From Deinococcus malanensis (lineage in GTDB: Bacteria > Deinococcota > Deinococci > Deinococcales > Deinococcaceae): a stretch of DNA of 64,000 nucleotides. Below, one piece after another: positions 28,296 to 36,474 of the stretch (positions within the stretch are counted from its first letter, which is position 1; the number at the start of each line of letters is the position of its first letter). Location: contig NZ_BMPP01000001.1 of assembly GCF_014647655.1 (NCBI RefSeq), positions 98,943-162,942 of the forward strand, read 5' to 3'. The position numbers and the translations under genes are program-made. The notes beneath the pieces were generated by a model. That model saw only the letters and a list, made by a program, of their open reading frames with translations. It did no database searches and was not told the origin of the DNA.

Positions 28296-28366
28296 GAGGC
28301 CAGATCCTACACAACTTTTCTGACCCACTTCTGCTCCAGCGCCCGCCTGCTGGCGCCGTCTTCTGC

Positions 28367-28552
28367 TTAGACCTCGCTGAGCTGCCGCTTGCCCAGCAGA
28401 GACTGGGTGAGGCGGTAAAACAGCCCTGATGGCTGGTTCTCGTGGGCGTTCCCGTGATGCAGGTCATCCTGAGGCGAGTCCTCAGCTGGAAGCTCTACTT
28501 CATCCCATTCGAGAAAGCGTTCGTGACGGTTTTTCTGGATGCTGGAGGTCAT
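28367..28552 (-). CDS. Small acidic hypothetical protein
   Basis: The 61 residues 'MTSSIQKNRHERFLEWDEVE...' continue to 'GLFYRLTQSLLGKRQLSEV'. The reverse ATG has AAGGTGGAGC immediately upstream. Composition (acidic middle, amphipathic C-terminal helix) is protein-like. It is reverse-oriented in the prophage and so may be another cargo gene. No family recognised. Confidence 0.45.
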   Translation of the reverse strand: MTSSIQKNRHERFLEWDEVELPAEDSPQDDLHHGNAHENQPSGLFYRLTQSLLGKRQLSEV

Positions 28553-28698
28553 GCTCCACCTTATGTAAGAAGTTCGACATTTCGCAATTTAGGCGATGTT
28601 GATCAATTGGGGTGAGCCCCTGTTTCACGCCCTTTTCCTGGCCGACCGTCCCGCCTCGGTTGGCCGTCCTCATTCCATGGCGGTTCCCAAGGAGGCCC

Positions 28699-29121
28699 AT
28701 GCGCCGAATACTTCATACCTTCTGTCTCGCCGTCATCGGTTTGGGCCTCAGCCTCAGTCCCCTCGCGCTGGCCGGCATATCTGTTCAAGAGGTACCCACC
28801 CTCCCGCTGGCCCCTCAGACTCCCCTGGTCAAGTACTGCGCCGTCCAGATCATCCGGGACAACGCCCTGATCTTCGCCTACAAACCCGTCATCCGCCTGC
28901 ACCCCAGCTGCTCCCGACGTGCTCAGGCCCGAGTCCGGAAAAGCAGCACGCTGAACACCCGACGCAACGGCGCCCCATACCAGCCCATCCGTCCTGAGAA
29001 GGGCGCCTGGACCGTGACCGCTTCAGGAACCACCATTCCCAACCGCGACCTCTGGACCACCTGGAGTTGGCGCTGGGAGTACTGGGACGGTACGCACTGG
29101 CGTCCTGCAGAGGTCCTGTGA
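28699..29121 (+). CDS. Secreted hypothetical protein
   Basis: ATG 28699 follows AAGGAGG. The 140-residue product begins with a clear signal peptide ('MRRILHTFCLAVIGLGLSLS', cleavage likely after 'ALAG'). The mature part has two Cys residues ('VKYCAVQI', 'LHPSCSRR') that could pair, and a Trp-rich C-terminus ('TTWSWRWEYWDGTHW'). It overlaps the next gene by 4 bases and precedes the lysis genes. Possibly a lysis accessory (spanin-like) or envelope protein; not recognised. Confidence 0.62.
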   Translation: MRRILHTFCLAVIGLGLSLSPLALAGISVQEVPTLPLAPQTPLVKYCAVQIIRDNALIFAYKPVIRLHPSCSRRAQARVRKSSTLNTRRNGAPYQPIRPEKGAWTVTASGTTIPNRDLWTTWSWRWEYWDGTHWRPAEVL

Positions 29122-29540
29122 AACACCATCACCCGGGCGTCCGTGTCCTACTGATCCTGGTGCACCTCGGTTGGGCCGCTGCCGTGTACCACAAGCCCAA
29201 CGCGCCGCTCCTGCTGGCCTCCTACAGCCGGTTCGACGATATGGCCCCCTGGCACTTGTGGGGCTGGGCCGCTCTGGGGATTGCCTTCCTGATGTACTTC
29301 ACCCGACCGGGCAGTCTCGGCGCACAACTCGCCAACTTCCTGAGTAGCATCTTTTTTTTCGCCGTGGCGGCAGCGGTGGGCCAAGGGGTGGGCTTCATTC
29401 CGAACGTGCCGACCAACACCCTGCTGGCCTTCGCTTCCCTGGCCTTGTGGGCAGCAGACTTCCGGGTCTGGTTCGCTGACTTGAGGTGGGTCAAGCGCCT
29501 GGTTGCCAACCCACCGAGTGGCTGGAAGAGTGAAAGGTGA
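29118..29540 (+). CDS. Multi-pass membrane protein, lysis module
   Basis: A 140-residue protein with three to four hydrophobic helices (about residues 9-23, 43-60, 68-88, 95-112). GTG start overlaps the preceding stop. It lies two genes before the M23 endolysin, so a holin-like role is plausible but not shown by any motif. Confidence 0.6.
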   Translation: MKHHHPGVRVLLILVHLGWAAAVYHKPNAPLLLASYSRFDDMAPWHLWGWAALGIAFLMYFTRPGSLGAQLANFLSSIFFFAVAAAVGQGVGFIPNVPTNTLLAFASLALWAADFRVWFADLRWVKRLVANPPSGWKSER

Positions 29541-29878
29541 ACGGCATTGACGCGGGTGCCTTCCTGCCCATCATCGCCAAGAGCGGCGCGGCCACCATCG
29601 TCCTGGCGTTGCTCTACGGCCTGTCGCACGTCATTCGGGAATGGCGGGGCGGCACCGTGTCCGAGAAGAACGAAGAGGACCTGCAAAAACGCATCACCGA
29701 CGTGGAAGCCCGCCTCGGGACGGCCGAGGGTCAGATCACGAGGCTGACGCACCAGGTGTTCACCATGCGTTACCAGCGGGACCAAGCACGAGTGCGGGTG
29801 GAATTCCTGGAACAGAAGCACGGCGAGGATCCGCGCACGGTGTGGGCACCTGATCCTCTTGAGGAGAGCCATGACTAA
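29537..29878 (+). CDS. Single-span coiled-coil membrane protein, holin-like
   Basis: The 113 residues comprise one N-terminal transmembrane helix (about residues 8-28) followed by a coiled coil ('EEDLQKRITDVEARLGTAEG'). Such TM-plus-coiled-coil proteins next to endolysins often serve as holins or release accessories. GTG start overlaps the previous gene by 4 bases. Function inferred from position. Confidence 0.6.
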   Translation: MNGIDAGAFLPIIAKSGAATIVLALLYGLSHVIREWRGGTVSEKNEEDLQKRITDVEARLGTAEGQITRLTHQVFTMRYQRDQARVRVEFLEQKHGEDPRTVWAPDPLEESHD

Positions 29879-29896
29879 ACCCATGAAGGAGATCAG

Positions 29897-30601
29897 ATGA
29901 CGTTCTATCCGATGCTCGACACGCCCACCACTCGCTATTCCGTACAGCCCGGGACCGGCTTCCTGGACGAGGGGTATCTGAAGGCCACTGGCTCGCAGCA
30001 CGAGTCGGTCGACTTCAATGCGATTACCGGTGGCGACACTGACCTGGGTGATCCGGTGTACGTCGTCGAGGGCGGGACCGTCAGGGCCGCCTTCTGGCAT
30101 AAGGGGATCGGCGGCATCGTCCTGATCGAGCACCCCGACGGCAGTGAGGCGCATTACTGGCACCTGCGGGACATCCACGTGCGCAAGGGCAGCTATTTGA
30201 ACGCGGGCGACCTGATCGGCCAGGTCGGCAAGGGCGGGCGCGGTCAGTGGTACGCGCACCTGCACTTCGGTGTTCGCAAGAAGGCTGGCCAGCTCGCCGC
30301 CGATCACTGGCCCAGCACACACATCAAAGATCCGGTGAAGTGCGCCGCGTTCATCCGGGAGCATTACCACGAGCCGCTGGCCTGGCTGGAAGCGAGAAAC
30401 GCGAAAAAGCGCATCGATGACCTGCAGGCCCAGCGCGGCGAGCCGACCCGGGTGCTGATGAATGAGCAGGAGATCACTGGCCAGCTGGTGCAGGTGCACG
30501 GCAACGGGTTCACCATCGACGCCCGCACCAACCCGGTCAGGATCTATACCAACGATCCGGACGTAGGCAGTATTCCCGCCACGCCGCAGAAGGCACCATG
30601 A
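29897..30601 (+). CDS. M23-family peptidase, putative endolysin
   Basis: This probably cleaves cell-wall peptides for lysis. Residues 1-150 form a LytM/M23 domain with H-x3-D in 'QHESVDFNA', 'HYWHLRDIHV' and H-L-H in 'AHLHFGVRKK', so the Zn ligands are present. The C-terminal 80 residues include a helical 'EARNAKKRIDDLQAQRGEPT' and an SH3-like strand region. No signal peptide, which suits holin-dependent release. AAGGAG precedes the ATG. Confidence 0.85.
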   Translation: MTFYPMLDTPTTRYSVQPGTGFLDEGYLKATGSQHESVDFNAITGGDTDLGDPVYVVEGGTVRAAFWHKGIGGIVLIEHPDGSEAHYWHLRDIHVRKGSYLNAGDLIGQVGKGGRGQWYAHLHFGVRKKAGQLAADHWPSTHIKDPVKCAAFIREHYHEPLAWLEARNAKKRIDDLQAQRGEPTRVLMNEQEITGQLVQVHGNGFTIDARTNPVRIYTNDPDVGSIPATPQKAP

Positions 30602-30690
30602 CCGCTCCTGATTGGCTGGGCCACGAACCCCCGGTACCGGATGACCGTCGCTACGTGTTCGACGAGCCCGAGATCCTGAGCGAGCGGTGA
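30598..30690 (+). CDS. 30-residue hypothetical protein
   Basis: Start ATG 30598 overlaps the endolysin stop (ATGA), and its own stop overlaps the next start (GTGA). The acidic peptide 'MTAPDWLGHEPPVPDDRRYV' continues to 'LSER'. The paired 4-base overlaps argue that it is translated. No known family. Confidence 0.45.
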   Translation: MTAPDWLGHEPPVPDDRRYVFDEPEILSER

Positions 30691-31019
30691 CCATCGTCCT
30701 GACTGCCGAGGAGTTGCGTCGGGTACTCGGGATTGTCCTCGTGGAACAGAAGACGCCCAAGGATCATCAGGCCATCTACGAACGGATTGAGTAGGGCACC
30801 ACGCGAGAGCAGATGATGCAGGAGTTCGCGTTCAGTGAATTTGGGGCGGGCCGGTACTTCCAGTTGGCCGAGGCCGCTCAGGAATTGAGGCTGCGGTTCC
30901 AGCAGGACGTTAGCAGGATCCGGTGGTCGGCCACGAAGGCTGAGATTGCCGAAGTGCTCTTCCCAGGTTTGGAGCACCGCGCCAGCAACTGGCTGGACGT
31001 CCGGTTGAATAAGGGCTAG
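30687..31019 (+). pseudogene. Hypothetical phage gene interrupted by in-frame TAG
   Basis: GTG 30687 opens a frame 'MTIVLTAEELRRVLGIVLVE...' that meets TAG at 30792-30794 after 35 codons. The same frame then continues without interruption as 'GTTREQMMQEFAFSEFGAGR...' to 31019. Both halves are helical and charged, and no start with a good ribosome site precedes the second half. The simplest reading is one 110-codon gene with a nonsense mutation (for example TGG to TAG); two separate short proteins are possible. Confidence 0.6.
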
Positions 31020-31220
31020 CTTATTCGGGTGAGGCAAGGTCTGTATCAGATCGCGCCAGAATTTGCTTCTACATCGAATTAAATCGGCTGAATGTTAAGC
31101 GCTGTCACAGTAATAACTTTGTGAGAGATCACTGGGTACGCTCTGGATGTGAGCGAGGGAGACACCCTACTCCACCTGCAATCCCCGGCCTGAAGGACAC
31201 CTCTCCCATCCTTTTTTCCT

Positions 31221-31680
31221 GACGGCCACCCAGGAGACCACCATGAAGAACACGACCCAAGGCTTCACCCTGATCGAACTGCTGATCGTGATCGCTATCA
31301 TCGGCATCCTCGCCGCTGTCCTGATCCCCAACCTGCTGGGTGCCCGTAAGAGCGCCACCGCCCGCGCTGGCCAGGGCCACAACGCGAACGTGTACAAGGC
31401 TGTTGTTGCTGCTCAGTCTGATGACGTGAACATGAGCGTTGCCGACATTGCTGCCCTGTACAACGGAAGTTGCATGACCGCCGTTGCCGCCTCCGCTACT
31501 GTGAAGTACCCCATTGAGGATGCTCCCACTGGTACGAACACCTGCACCATTGCTGCAAACGGTACGGATGACTTCACCGTGACCACTGTCATGACCGCCG
31601 CTGGCAACTCCAAGACCTTTATCAACGGAAAAGAGCAGTAAGCTACACATGATCTGAAAACCGCCCTTCGGGGCGGTTTT
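31221..31680 (+). repeat. Tandem duplication unit 1 (pilin gene plus terminator)
   Basis: Identical to 31907-32366 except for two substitutions within the coding region (G/C giving Glu/Asp, and a silent T/C). The repeat covers the ribosome site, the whole pilin gene and its terminator, but not the upstream promoter DNA. Spacing between units is 686 bases. Confidence 0.92.
31243..31641 (+). CDS. Type IV major pilin, copy 1
   Basis: A 132-residue prepilin. A short basic leader ends in Gly before the processing site ('MKNTTQG^FTLIELLIVIAI'), with Glu at mature position 5 and a hydrophobic helix. The C-terminal globular part has Cys86 and Cys110-like residues ('NGSCMTAV', 'TNTCTIA') placed for a disulfide loop. 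It assembles into pili for twitching or DNA uptake. AGGAG lies 10 bases before the ATG. Upstream DNA (31,020-31,220) holds no gene and should contain its promoter. Confidence 0.93.
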   Translation: MKNTTQGFTLIELLIVIAIIGILAAVLIPNLLGARKSATARAGQGHNANVYKAVVAAQSDDVNMSVADIAALYNGSCMTAVAASATVKYPIEDAPTGTNTCTIAANGTDDFTVTTVMTAAGNSKTFINGKEQ

Positions 31681-31682
31681 TT
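31657..31682 (+). terminator. Rho-independent terminator, pilin copy 1
   Basis: AAAACCGCCC, TTCG loop, GGGCGGTTTT with six T at the end. Confidence 0.9.
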
Positions 31683-31742
31683 CGTTGTCGCGGGGCTGAA
31701 TCTGGCCTTTAGGAACTGTGCATTTTTGATGAAATTATCAAG

Positions 31743-31771
31743 TTGCTAGATCGGGGTGAGTATCAGATATT
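31743..31771 (+). promoter_or_regulatory. Candidate promoter of pilin copy 2
   Basis: TTGCTA at 31743-31748 and GATATT at 31766-31771, with a 17-base spacer. The 5' leader would be about 150 bases. This region is not part of the duplication, so the two copies probably differ in expression. Confidence 0.4.
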
Positions 31772-31906
31772 CACGTGCTGGACGATAGAATTCAGTATTT
31801 AGATACTTTTAAAAACCTCACTGACCTCTTACTCTCTAGGGGCGGACAGGTTACCTAACCGCGATGCCATACCTGGCCGGAAGGACCATATACCTATTTC
31901 TATCCC

Positions 31907-32366
31907 GACGGCCACCCAGGAGACCACCATGAAGAACACGACCCAAGGCTTCACCCTGATCGAACTGCTGATCGTGATCGCTATCATCGGCATCCTCGCC
32001 GCTGTCCTGATCCCCAACCTGCTGGGTGCCCGTAAGAGCGCCACCGCCCGCGCTGGCCAGGGCCACAACGCGAACGTGTACAAGGCTGTTGTTGCTGCTC
32101 AGTCTGATGACGTGAACATGAGCGTTGCCGACATTGCTGCCCTGTACAACGGAAGTTGCATGACCGCCGTTGCCGCCTCCGCTACTGTGAAGTACCCCAT
32201 TGACGATGCTCCCACTGGTACGAACACCTGCACCATTGCTGCAAACGGTACGGATGACTTCACCGTGACCACTGTCATGACCGCCGCTGGCAACTCCAAG
32301 ACCTTCATCAACGGAAAAGAGCAGTAAGCTACACATGATCTGAAAACCGCCCTTCGGGGCGGTTTT
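31907..32366 (+). repeat. Tandem duplication unit 2 (pilin gene plus terminator)
   Basis: Second copy of 31221-31680; see that entry. Sequence on both sides diverges abruptly. Confidence 0.92.
31929..32327 (+). CDS. Type IV major pilin, copy 2
   Basis: The product equals copy 1 apart from one conservative change ('YPIDDAP' against 'YPIEDAP'). All prepilin features are kept, so both should be functional subunits. The same ribosome site is used but the upstream intergenic DNA is unrelated, suggesting dosage increase or alternative regulation. Confidence 0.92.
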   Translation: MKNTTQGFTLIELLIVIAIIGILAAVLIPNLLGARKSATARAGQGHNANVYKAVVAAQSDDVNMSVADIAALYNGSCMTAVAASATVKYPIDDAPTGTNTCTIAANGTDDFTVTTVMTAAGNSKTFINGKEQ

Positions 32367-32367
32367 T
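32343..32367 (+). terminator. Rho-independent terminator, pilin copy 2
   Basis: Same hairpin as copy 1 with five T. It also faces the convergent small gene that ends at 32371. Confidence 0.88.
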
Positions 32368-32370
32368 CGT

Positions 32371-32640
32371 TTACGACACTTCCATACACTCCAGGTTGAA
32401 GAACGCCTGGGGGAGGAGTATCAGCTCTATGTCCCGGCGCGCGAGGCGCCAGGTGCCGGGGGACCACACGCCAGCCGGCAGGATCAGGGGAGAGCTGAGT
32501 GGTGCGGGCGTGCTCTGAACCCTTACGGTGCCGCTCCACTCGTCCGCCAGATATCGCCTCAGTTCCTTCACGCCCTTAGAGTCCACATCCCAAGCACCAG
32601 GCACAACCACCAGTAGGGAAGGGCGAGGCGTGTAAATCAT
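32371..32640 (-). CDS. Small repeated-family protein, copy 1
   Basis: An 89-residue protein of a family present three times in this window (also 38055-38321 and 38839-39108) plus a fragment at 39435-39473. Shared features: 'LLVVVPGAW', 'GVKELRRYLADE', 'PLILPAGVWSPGTWRLAR' and a terminal 'LPQAFFNLECMEVS'. It looks like a compact alpha/beta fold without signal peptide or Cys pair. Function unknown. It converges on pilin copy 2. Confidence 0.75.
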   Translation of the reverse strand: MIYTPRPSLLVVVPGAWDVDSKGVKELRRYLADEWSGTVRVQSTPAPLSSPLILPAGVWSPGTWRLARRDIELILLPQAFFNLECMEVS

Positions 32641-32949
32641 CAGAAGCTGGCGGGAGGCAGCGGATCCAGTGGTGGGCTGAGTTTAACCTCGGCTCTGCCC
32701 CCAGACTGCCGGACGTTGCCTGGCCGCGGGTGTCACTGGAAGGCATCCTGCCCGTCCAATGAAGTCAAAGTGGCTGTGCACTCCGGTCCCTTCAGGTGGC
32801 CACGGGTCGTGAATGCCGCAAACATCACCCATTGCCAGGTTGAGGTGGTTTGTCAAAGCATCCCGCCTCCGGTCATCGATCGCGCCCCTACTTTGGTGTA
32901 CCGCCATGAGCGTCAAGGGTTCAGAATGAACCTTGAAGAGGTGGAGCCT

Positions 32950-34713
32950 ATGCACAAACAGAGAGAAGCGGGCGTCGCAGTTCTGGTTATGGTGCTGTTC
33001 ACCGCCATTATTCTGATCGTGGTGGTCTCCATTACCTCGGCCATGACGCTCGGCAGCCGCCGCGGCGCGGCCAGCGAAACCCGGGCCTACCAGGCGGCCC
33101 TGGCCAGTGAATCCGGGCAGAACGCGTTTACCGTCCGGTCCCGCAGCGTCGCGCAGTACGGGGGCGGAATCCCCGCCACCTGCACCGGCAGCACCAAGGT
33201 CAAAGCGCTGTGCGGTGTGAACGCCTGGCTGACCACCGTCACGGGCACCCAGGCGCCTGGAAGCTTCACCGTCGAGAGCGCCGGCGTCGCCACCGGCGGC
33301 ACCGTTTCACTCGTCGCGGTCGACGTTGATCTCGACCCCACCACCAACAAGCTCACCAGCGTGGACATTGAAGCCCGTGGCACCACCACCGCCGGGCAGG
33401 CCCGCGTCCTGCAGCGCTACACCGCCGTCAAAGCGGACCTGGGGTTTCCGAACGTGCCGGGTGCCGTGACATCCTACCCTTCGGTGCAGATTCAGGGCGG
33501 ACCGACCTCCACCATCGCGGGGACCACCGCGACTTCAGCGGACAACACCGGTCTGTACGATGACCTGCTCACCGTCTCCCGTGCCGGGAGCGCCAGCGCA
33601 CTGGGCACCGGTTCCGTCACCCTGAACGTGAACACGACCTCCCAGGCCCGCGCGAGCCAGGTGGCGGTCGGGTCGTACATCCAACTGCCGTTGAGTGACC
33701 TCGCAGGCACCCTGTCCTCCACCCAGACTGGTACGTTCAAGGTTACCGGGAACACCGGGACCACCCTGGCTGTCACACCAGTCAGGATGCCCACCATCAC
33801 GGGTGGGGCGGCCCTGCCCAGCGGCGACCTCGGCCTGGATTACGTGATGAACGGCATCGTGTCGTACAACTCGAACGTCCTGACCATGAACAGCAAGGAA
33901 TCGTTCGTGGTGGGAGACCAGGTCGCGGTCAAGGTTGGTGTGTACACCTACACCTCCGCTGTCAGCAGCACGGTCACGAACCCCGACGGTACCCAGAGCG
34001 TCACCGTGGGCACTTGGACTGCTACGACACCAACAACTGTCCCCGCTACCCCTTCTGCCCCCGCCTTCACCTCCTACACTGCGCTCGACTTGGAAGGCCG
34101 GCCCGTCCAGAAATCCACCAATGCGGTGGTCACCGCAGGGTCCTTCACGACGGGTGGACAGGCCACCGCGACCGGTGACGTGAAGCAGGGCACGGCCGGT
34201 GCGGCGCTGGTGCCGAGCCCCCTGAGCGACGCTCTTTTCATCAAAACGTTCGGCATGACGCCCTCGCAGATGAAACCCCTTGCCTCGGTCTTCACCGAAG
34301 CGCAGTTCGATGGGGATGTCAGCGGCCTCACCTGGGTCACCGGGACCGCGGGCGACCGAGACATCAACATGAACAACGAGAAGGTCCAGGGGACCGGCAT
34401 CCTGATCGTGGACGGCGACCTGACCATCAACCAGACCACCGCCGAAGTTAATTCGTGCGGATTCAAAGGCATCATCTACGTGCGCGGCAACGTGGACATC
34501 CGCGGAAACCTGCAGCTGTGCGGCGCGATCGTCGTGGAAGGCAGCATTCTGAGCAGCGACGGCCTCACCGTGACCGGCGTGGACGATGACGACTCGGACT
34601 TCGGGGGGAACGGCCGCAAGGTGTCGTACGACCCGGAAGCCATCTTCGACGCTGTCGCGGCGGCTGGTGCCTACACCTTCACGCGCGTTCCAGCGGGATG
34701 GAGGCAGCGGTGA
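32950..34713 (+). CDS. ComZ-like large minor pilin
   Basis: A membrane-anchored pilus/competence protein of about 587 residues. Start 'MHKQREAGVAVLVMVLFTAI' gives a hydrophobic helix of the PilX type; GAGGTGGAG lies just upstream, though ATG 32926 with AAGGG is an alternative. The middle is Thr/Ser-rich and beta-predicted. Residues about 475-545 have regular short strands ('GTGILIVDGDLTINQT', 'FKGIIYVRGNVDIRGNLQL', 'GAIVVEGSILSSDG') typical of a beta-solenoid, as in Thermus ComZ, a DNA-binding tip pilin. Next to major pilins and followed by three prepilins, as in Thermus. Confidence 0.72.
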   Translation: MHKQREAGVAVLVMVLFTAIILIVVVSITSAMTLGSRRGAASETRAYQAALASESGQNAFTVRSRSVAQYGGGIPATCTGSTKVKALCGVNAWLTTVTGTQAPGSFTVESAGVATGGTVSLVAVDVDLDPTTNKLTSVDIEARGTTTAGQARVLQRYTAVKADLGFPNVPGAVTSYPSVQIQGGPTSTIAGTTATSADNTGLYDDLLTVSRAGSASALGTGSVTLNVNTTSQARASQVAVGSYIQLPLSDLAGTLSSTQTGTFKVTGNTGTTLAVTPVRMPTITGGAALPSGDLGLDYVMNGIVSYNSNVLTMNSKESFVVGDQVAVKVGVYTYTSAVSSTVTNPDGTQSVTVGTWTATTPTTVPATPSAPAFTSYTALDLEGRPVQKSTNAVVTAGSFTTGGQATATGDVKQGTAGAALVPSPLSDALFIKTFGMTPSQMKPLASVFTEAQFDGDVSGLTWVTGTAGDRDINMNNEKVQGTGILIVDGDLTINQTTAEVNSCGFKGIIYVRGNVDIRGNLQLCGAIVVEGSILSSDGLTVTGVDDDDSDFGGNGRKVSYDPEAIFDAVAAAGAYTFTRVPAGWRQR

Positions 34714-35156
34714 GGACCCAGGGTTTCACCCTCGTGGAAGTGCTGATCGTGATCGGCATCATCGGTGTGCTGATGGGTCTGGCCATGCCCACCTACCTCG
34801 GGTGGCTGGCCGCCAGTGAAGCGCAACAGGCCGCCACGACCCTCGCCCAGGAGATCCAGCGGGTGCGCACGGACGTCAAACGCGCCACGCTGTCCACCAC
34901 TGGCGCCCAGCCGCAGGCCAGCCTCACCACCACCGCGAACAGCACGTCCTTCACCGCTGCCGGACGCACCGTGTCCCTGAGCAACGCCCGCATTCAGACC
35001 GCGCGAACCCTGACCTTCGAAGCGCCTTACGGGACCCTGGTGCTGCCCACCGGGACGTCCTTGCCCCTCACCATCACCGTCTCCTCCTCCCGCAACGCCA
35101 CCAAAACCCGGACCGTTCGCGTGATCAGCCTGCTCGGCAAGGTGGTCGTGCAATGA
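34710..35156 (+). CDS. GspH/FimT-like prepilin
   Basis: GTG 34710 was chosen: GGAGG stands 6 bases upstream and it overlaps the previous stop (GTGA). Leader 'MRTQG^FTLVEVLIVIGIIG' has Gly at -1 and Glu at +5. The 148-residue product has a single helix and a small beta domain, typical of minor pseudopilins that prime pilus assembly. Confidence 0.85.
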   Translation: MRTQGFTLVEVLIVIGIIGVLMGLAMPTYLGWLAASEAQQAATTLAQEIQRVRTDVKRATLSTTGAQPQASLTTTANSTSFTAAGRTVSLSNARIQTARTLTFEAPYGTLVLPTGTSLPLTITVSSSRNATKTRTVRVISLLGKVVVQ

Positions 35157-35524
35157 AAGAGCAGGGCTTCACCCTCATCGAGATTCTCGTCGCGCTGGCC
35201 ATCTTCAGCATCGTGGTGGCCGCCATCATCACCATGCTGCCCGGCCTGGCCACCACCAACAGCCGCACCCGGGATGATCAGCGGGTCCTGCTCGCCGCCC
35301 AGGGGTATTTCGAGCAGGTGCGTGGGGAACTGCGCAACAACTTCGACAGCACCCTCTCCACCGTCACGGTGCCCGGCGTGGGAAGCGGACTGAGCTGCAC
35401 CACCACGACTCCAGTGGACCTGGAAACGCTGAATGGTCAGTCCGCCCTGAAACGCGTCAAACTCAGCTGCACGATCAATGGCAAGACCCACAACTTCTCC
35501 CTCGACATCGCGAGGACGTCATGA
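35153..35524 (+). CDS. PilV-like minor prepilin
   Basis: A 123-residue prepilin beginning 'MKEQG^FTLIEILVALAIFS'. The helix is followed by 'AAQGYFEQVRGELRNNFDS', characteristic of PilV/GspI-type proteins. Two Cys residues (near 83 and 107) may form a disulfide. It overlaps both neighbours by 4 bases, so the three minor pilins are one translation unit. Confidence 0.85.
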   Translation: MKEQGFTLIEILVALAIFSIVVAAIITMLPGLATTNSRTRDDQRVLLAAQGYFEQVRGELRNNFDSTLSTVTVPGVGSGLSCTTTTPVDLETLNGQSALKRVKLSCTINGKTHNFSLDIARTS

Positions 35525-36237
35525 ACCGCGACGGCTTCACCCTGGTGGAACTGCTGGTCGGGATGGCCATCCTCGGCATTCTGATGGCGCTGATCCTGAA
35601 CCTGCAGAGCACCACCATCCAGTACTCCACGCAGCAGACCAGCAATGCGCAACGCCTGCAGGCGATCAATGATGTGGCGGGGTACGTGGGCGCGCAGGTC
35701 CGCGCGGCACAGAACGTCCCGGACGGTCTCACCATCAACGGCAGCACCTGCTCTCGTGCAGGCACTGTGCCCTGCCTCGCGGTCATTCTGCCAGTCGTGG
35801 AAACCAGCGCTCCCACCGGCTGCACCCGCCTGCCGGGCACCGTGATCGACTGGCGCCTCCACGCGTACCGCTACATCCCACGCGCCAGTATTGCCGCCAC
35901 CGACCGCACCCCGCTACCTGGCCTGGACAGCACCGCGTACGGCCTGCAGGAGATCCGGGTCGCGTCCGGTGCCGTACTACTGGACTCGAACGCGGACGGG
36001 TGCTGGGACCGCGTGGATACACCCCCGACCACCTACTCCGGGACGGTCTCGACCGGCCTGCTGGCCGACAACCTGATCCTGCCAGCAACCGGAACCGCCG
36101 CGTTCGAGTACACCGCCGCCACCCGCGTGGTGACCCTCCGGCTGCGGAGCGTGTCTCAGATGAGCAGTGGCACCACCCAGTACACCCCTCAAAGCGCGCC
36201 GTACGTCATGTCCGTCTTTGCCCGGAATGTGAACTGA
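35521..36237 (+). CDS. PilW-like minor prepilin
   Basis: A 238-residue prepilin 'MNRDG^FTLVELLVGMAILG' with Glu at +5. The size and the segment 'QRLQAINDVAGYVGAQVRAA' fit PilW/GspJ. Several Cys residues in the globular part may form disulfides. Last gene of the pilin operon; a strong hairpin follows. Confidence 0.85.
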   Translation: MNRDGFTLVELLVGMAILGILMALILNLQSTTIQYSTQQTSNAQRLQAINDVAGYVGAQVRAAQNVPDGLTINGSTCSRAGTVPCLAVILPVVETSAPTGCTRLPGTVIDWRLHAYRYIPRASIAATDRTPLPGLDSTAYGLQEIRVASGAVLLDSNADGCWDRVDTPPTTYSGTVSTGLLADNLILPATGTAAFEYTAATRVVTLRLRSVSQMSSGTTQYTPQSAPYVMSVFARNVN

Positions 36238-36245
36238 AGACCGCT

Positions 36246-36292
36246 GCAGGAGACTGGGCACTGGGAGTCACCGCCAGTGCCCAGTTTCCTGC
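36246..36292 (+). terminator. Long hairpin ending the pilin operon
   Basis: A 19-base stem (GCAGGAGACTGGGCACTGG against its near-perfect complement, one G/T pair) with a 9-base loop. No T-run. The DNA from 36,293 to 36,474 has short open frames on both strands but nothing convincing. Confidence 0.65.
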
Positions 36293-36474
36293 ATGCTGCT
36301 TACACTGCTGGACAAGAGGTCCCTGACCTGCACTTTACCGCTGACCGACAGGTTCTTAAAATCCTGGAGGCCCCAGAATCGCCGCAGGTCCTGCGCGACC
36401 ACCTGCTTCGAGACTCCAGCTTCCACCGCCATCTGCGTGGATCTCTGACCCTTCCAGAGGATTAAATCCATGAC

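Larger units (their letters stand above)
1..31019 (+). mobile_element. Late region of a siphovirus-type prophage (partial)
   Basis: A continuous + strand series runs from terminase through portal, protease, capsid, connectors, tail tube, tail chaperones, tape measure, tail tip, fibres and endolysin. This is the standard late-gene order of long-tailed phages. No integrase, repressor or replication genes are present, so the left part lies outside the window. The right end is placed after the last gene co-directional and overlapping with the lysis genes; the true attachment site is not proven. An IS630 copy in a fibre gene and a nonsense codon in the last gene suggest the prophage is partly decayed. 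Confidence 0.85.

Noticed and set aside
30651..31037. 128-codon reverse frame opposite the TAG-interrupted gene
   Set aside because: It would be antisense to a co-directional, start-stop-overlapping prophage gene and has no ribosome site; kept only as a remote alternative.
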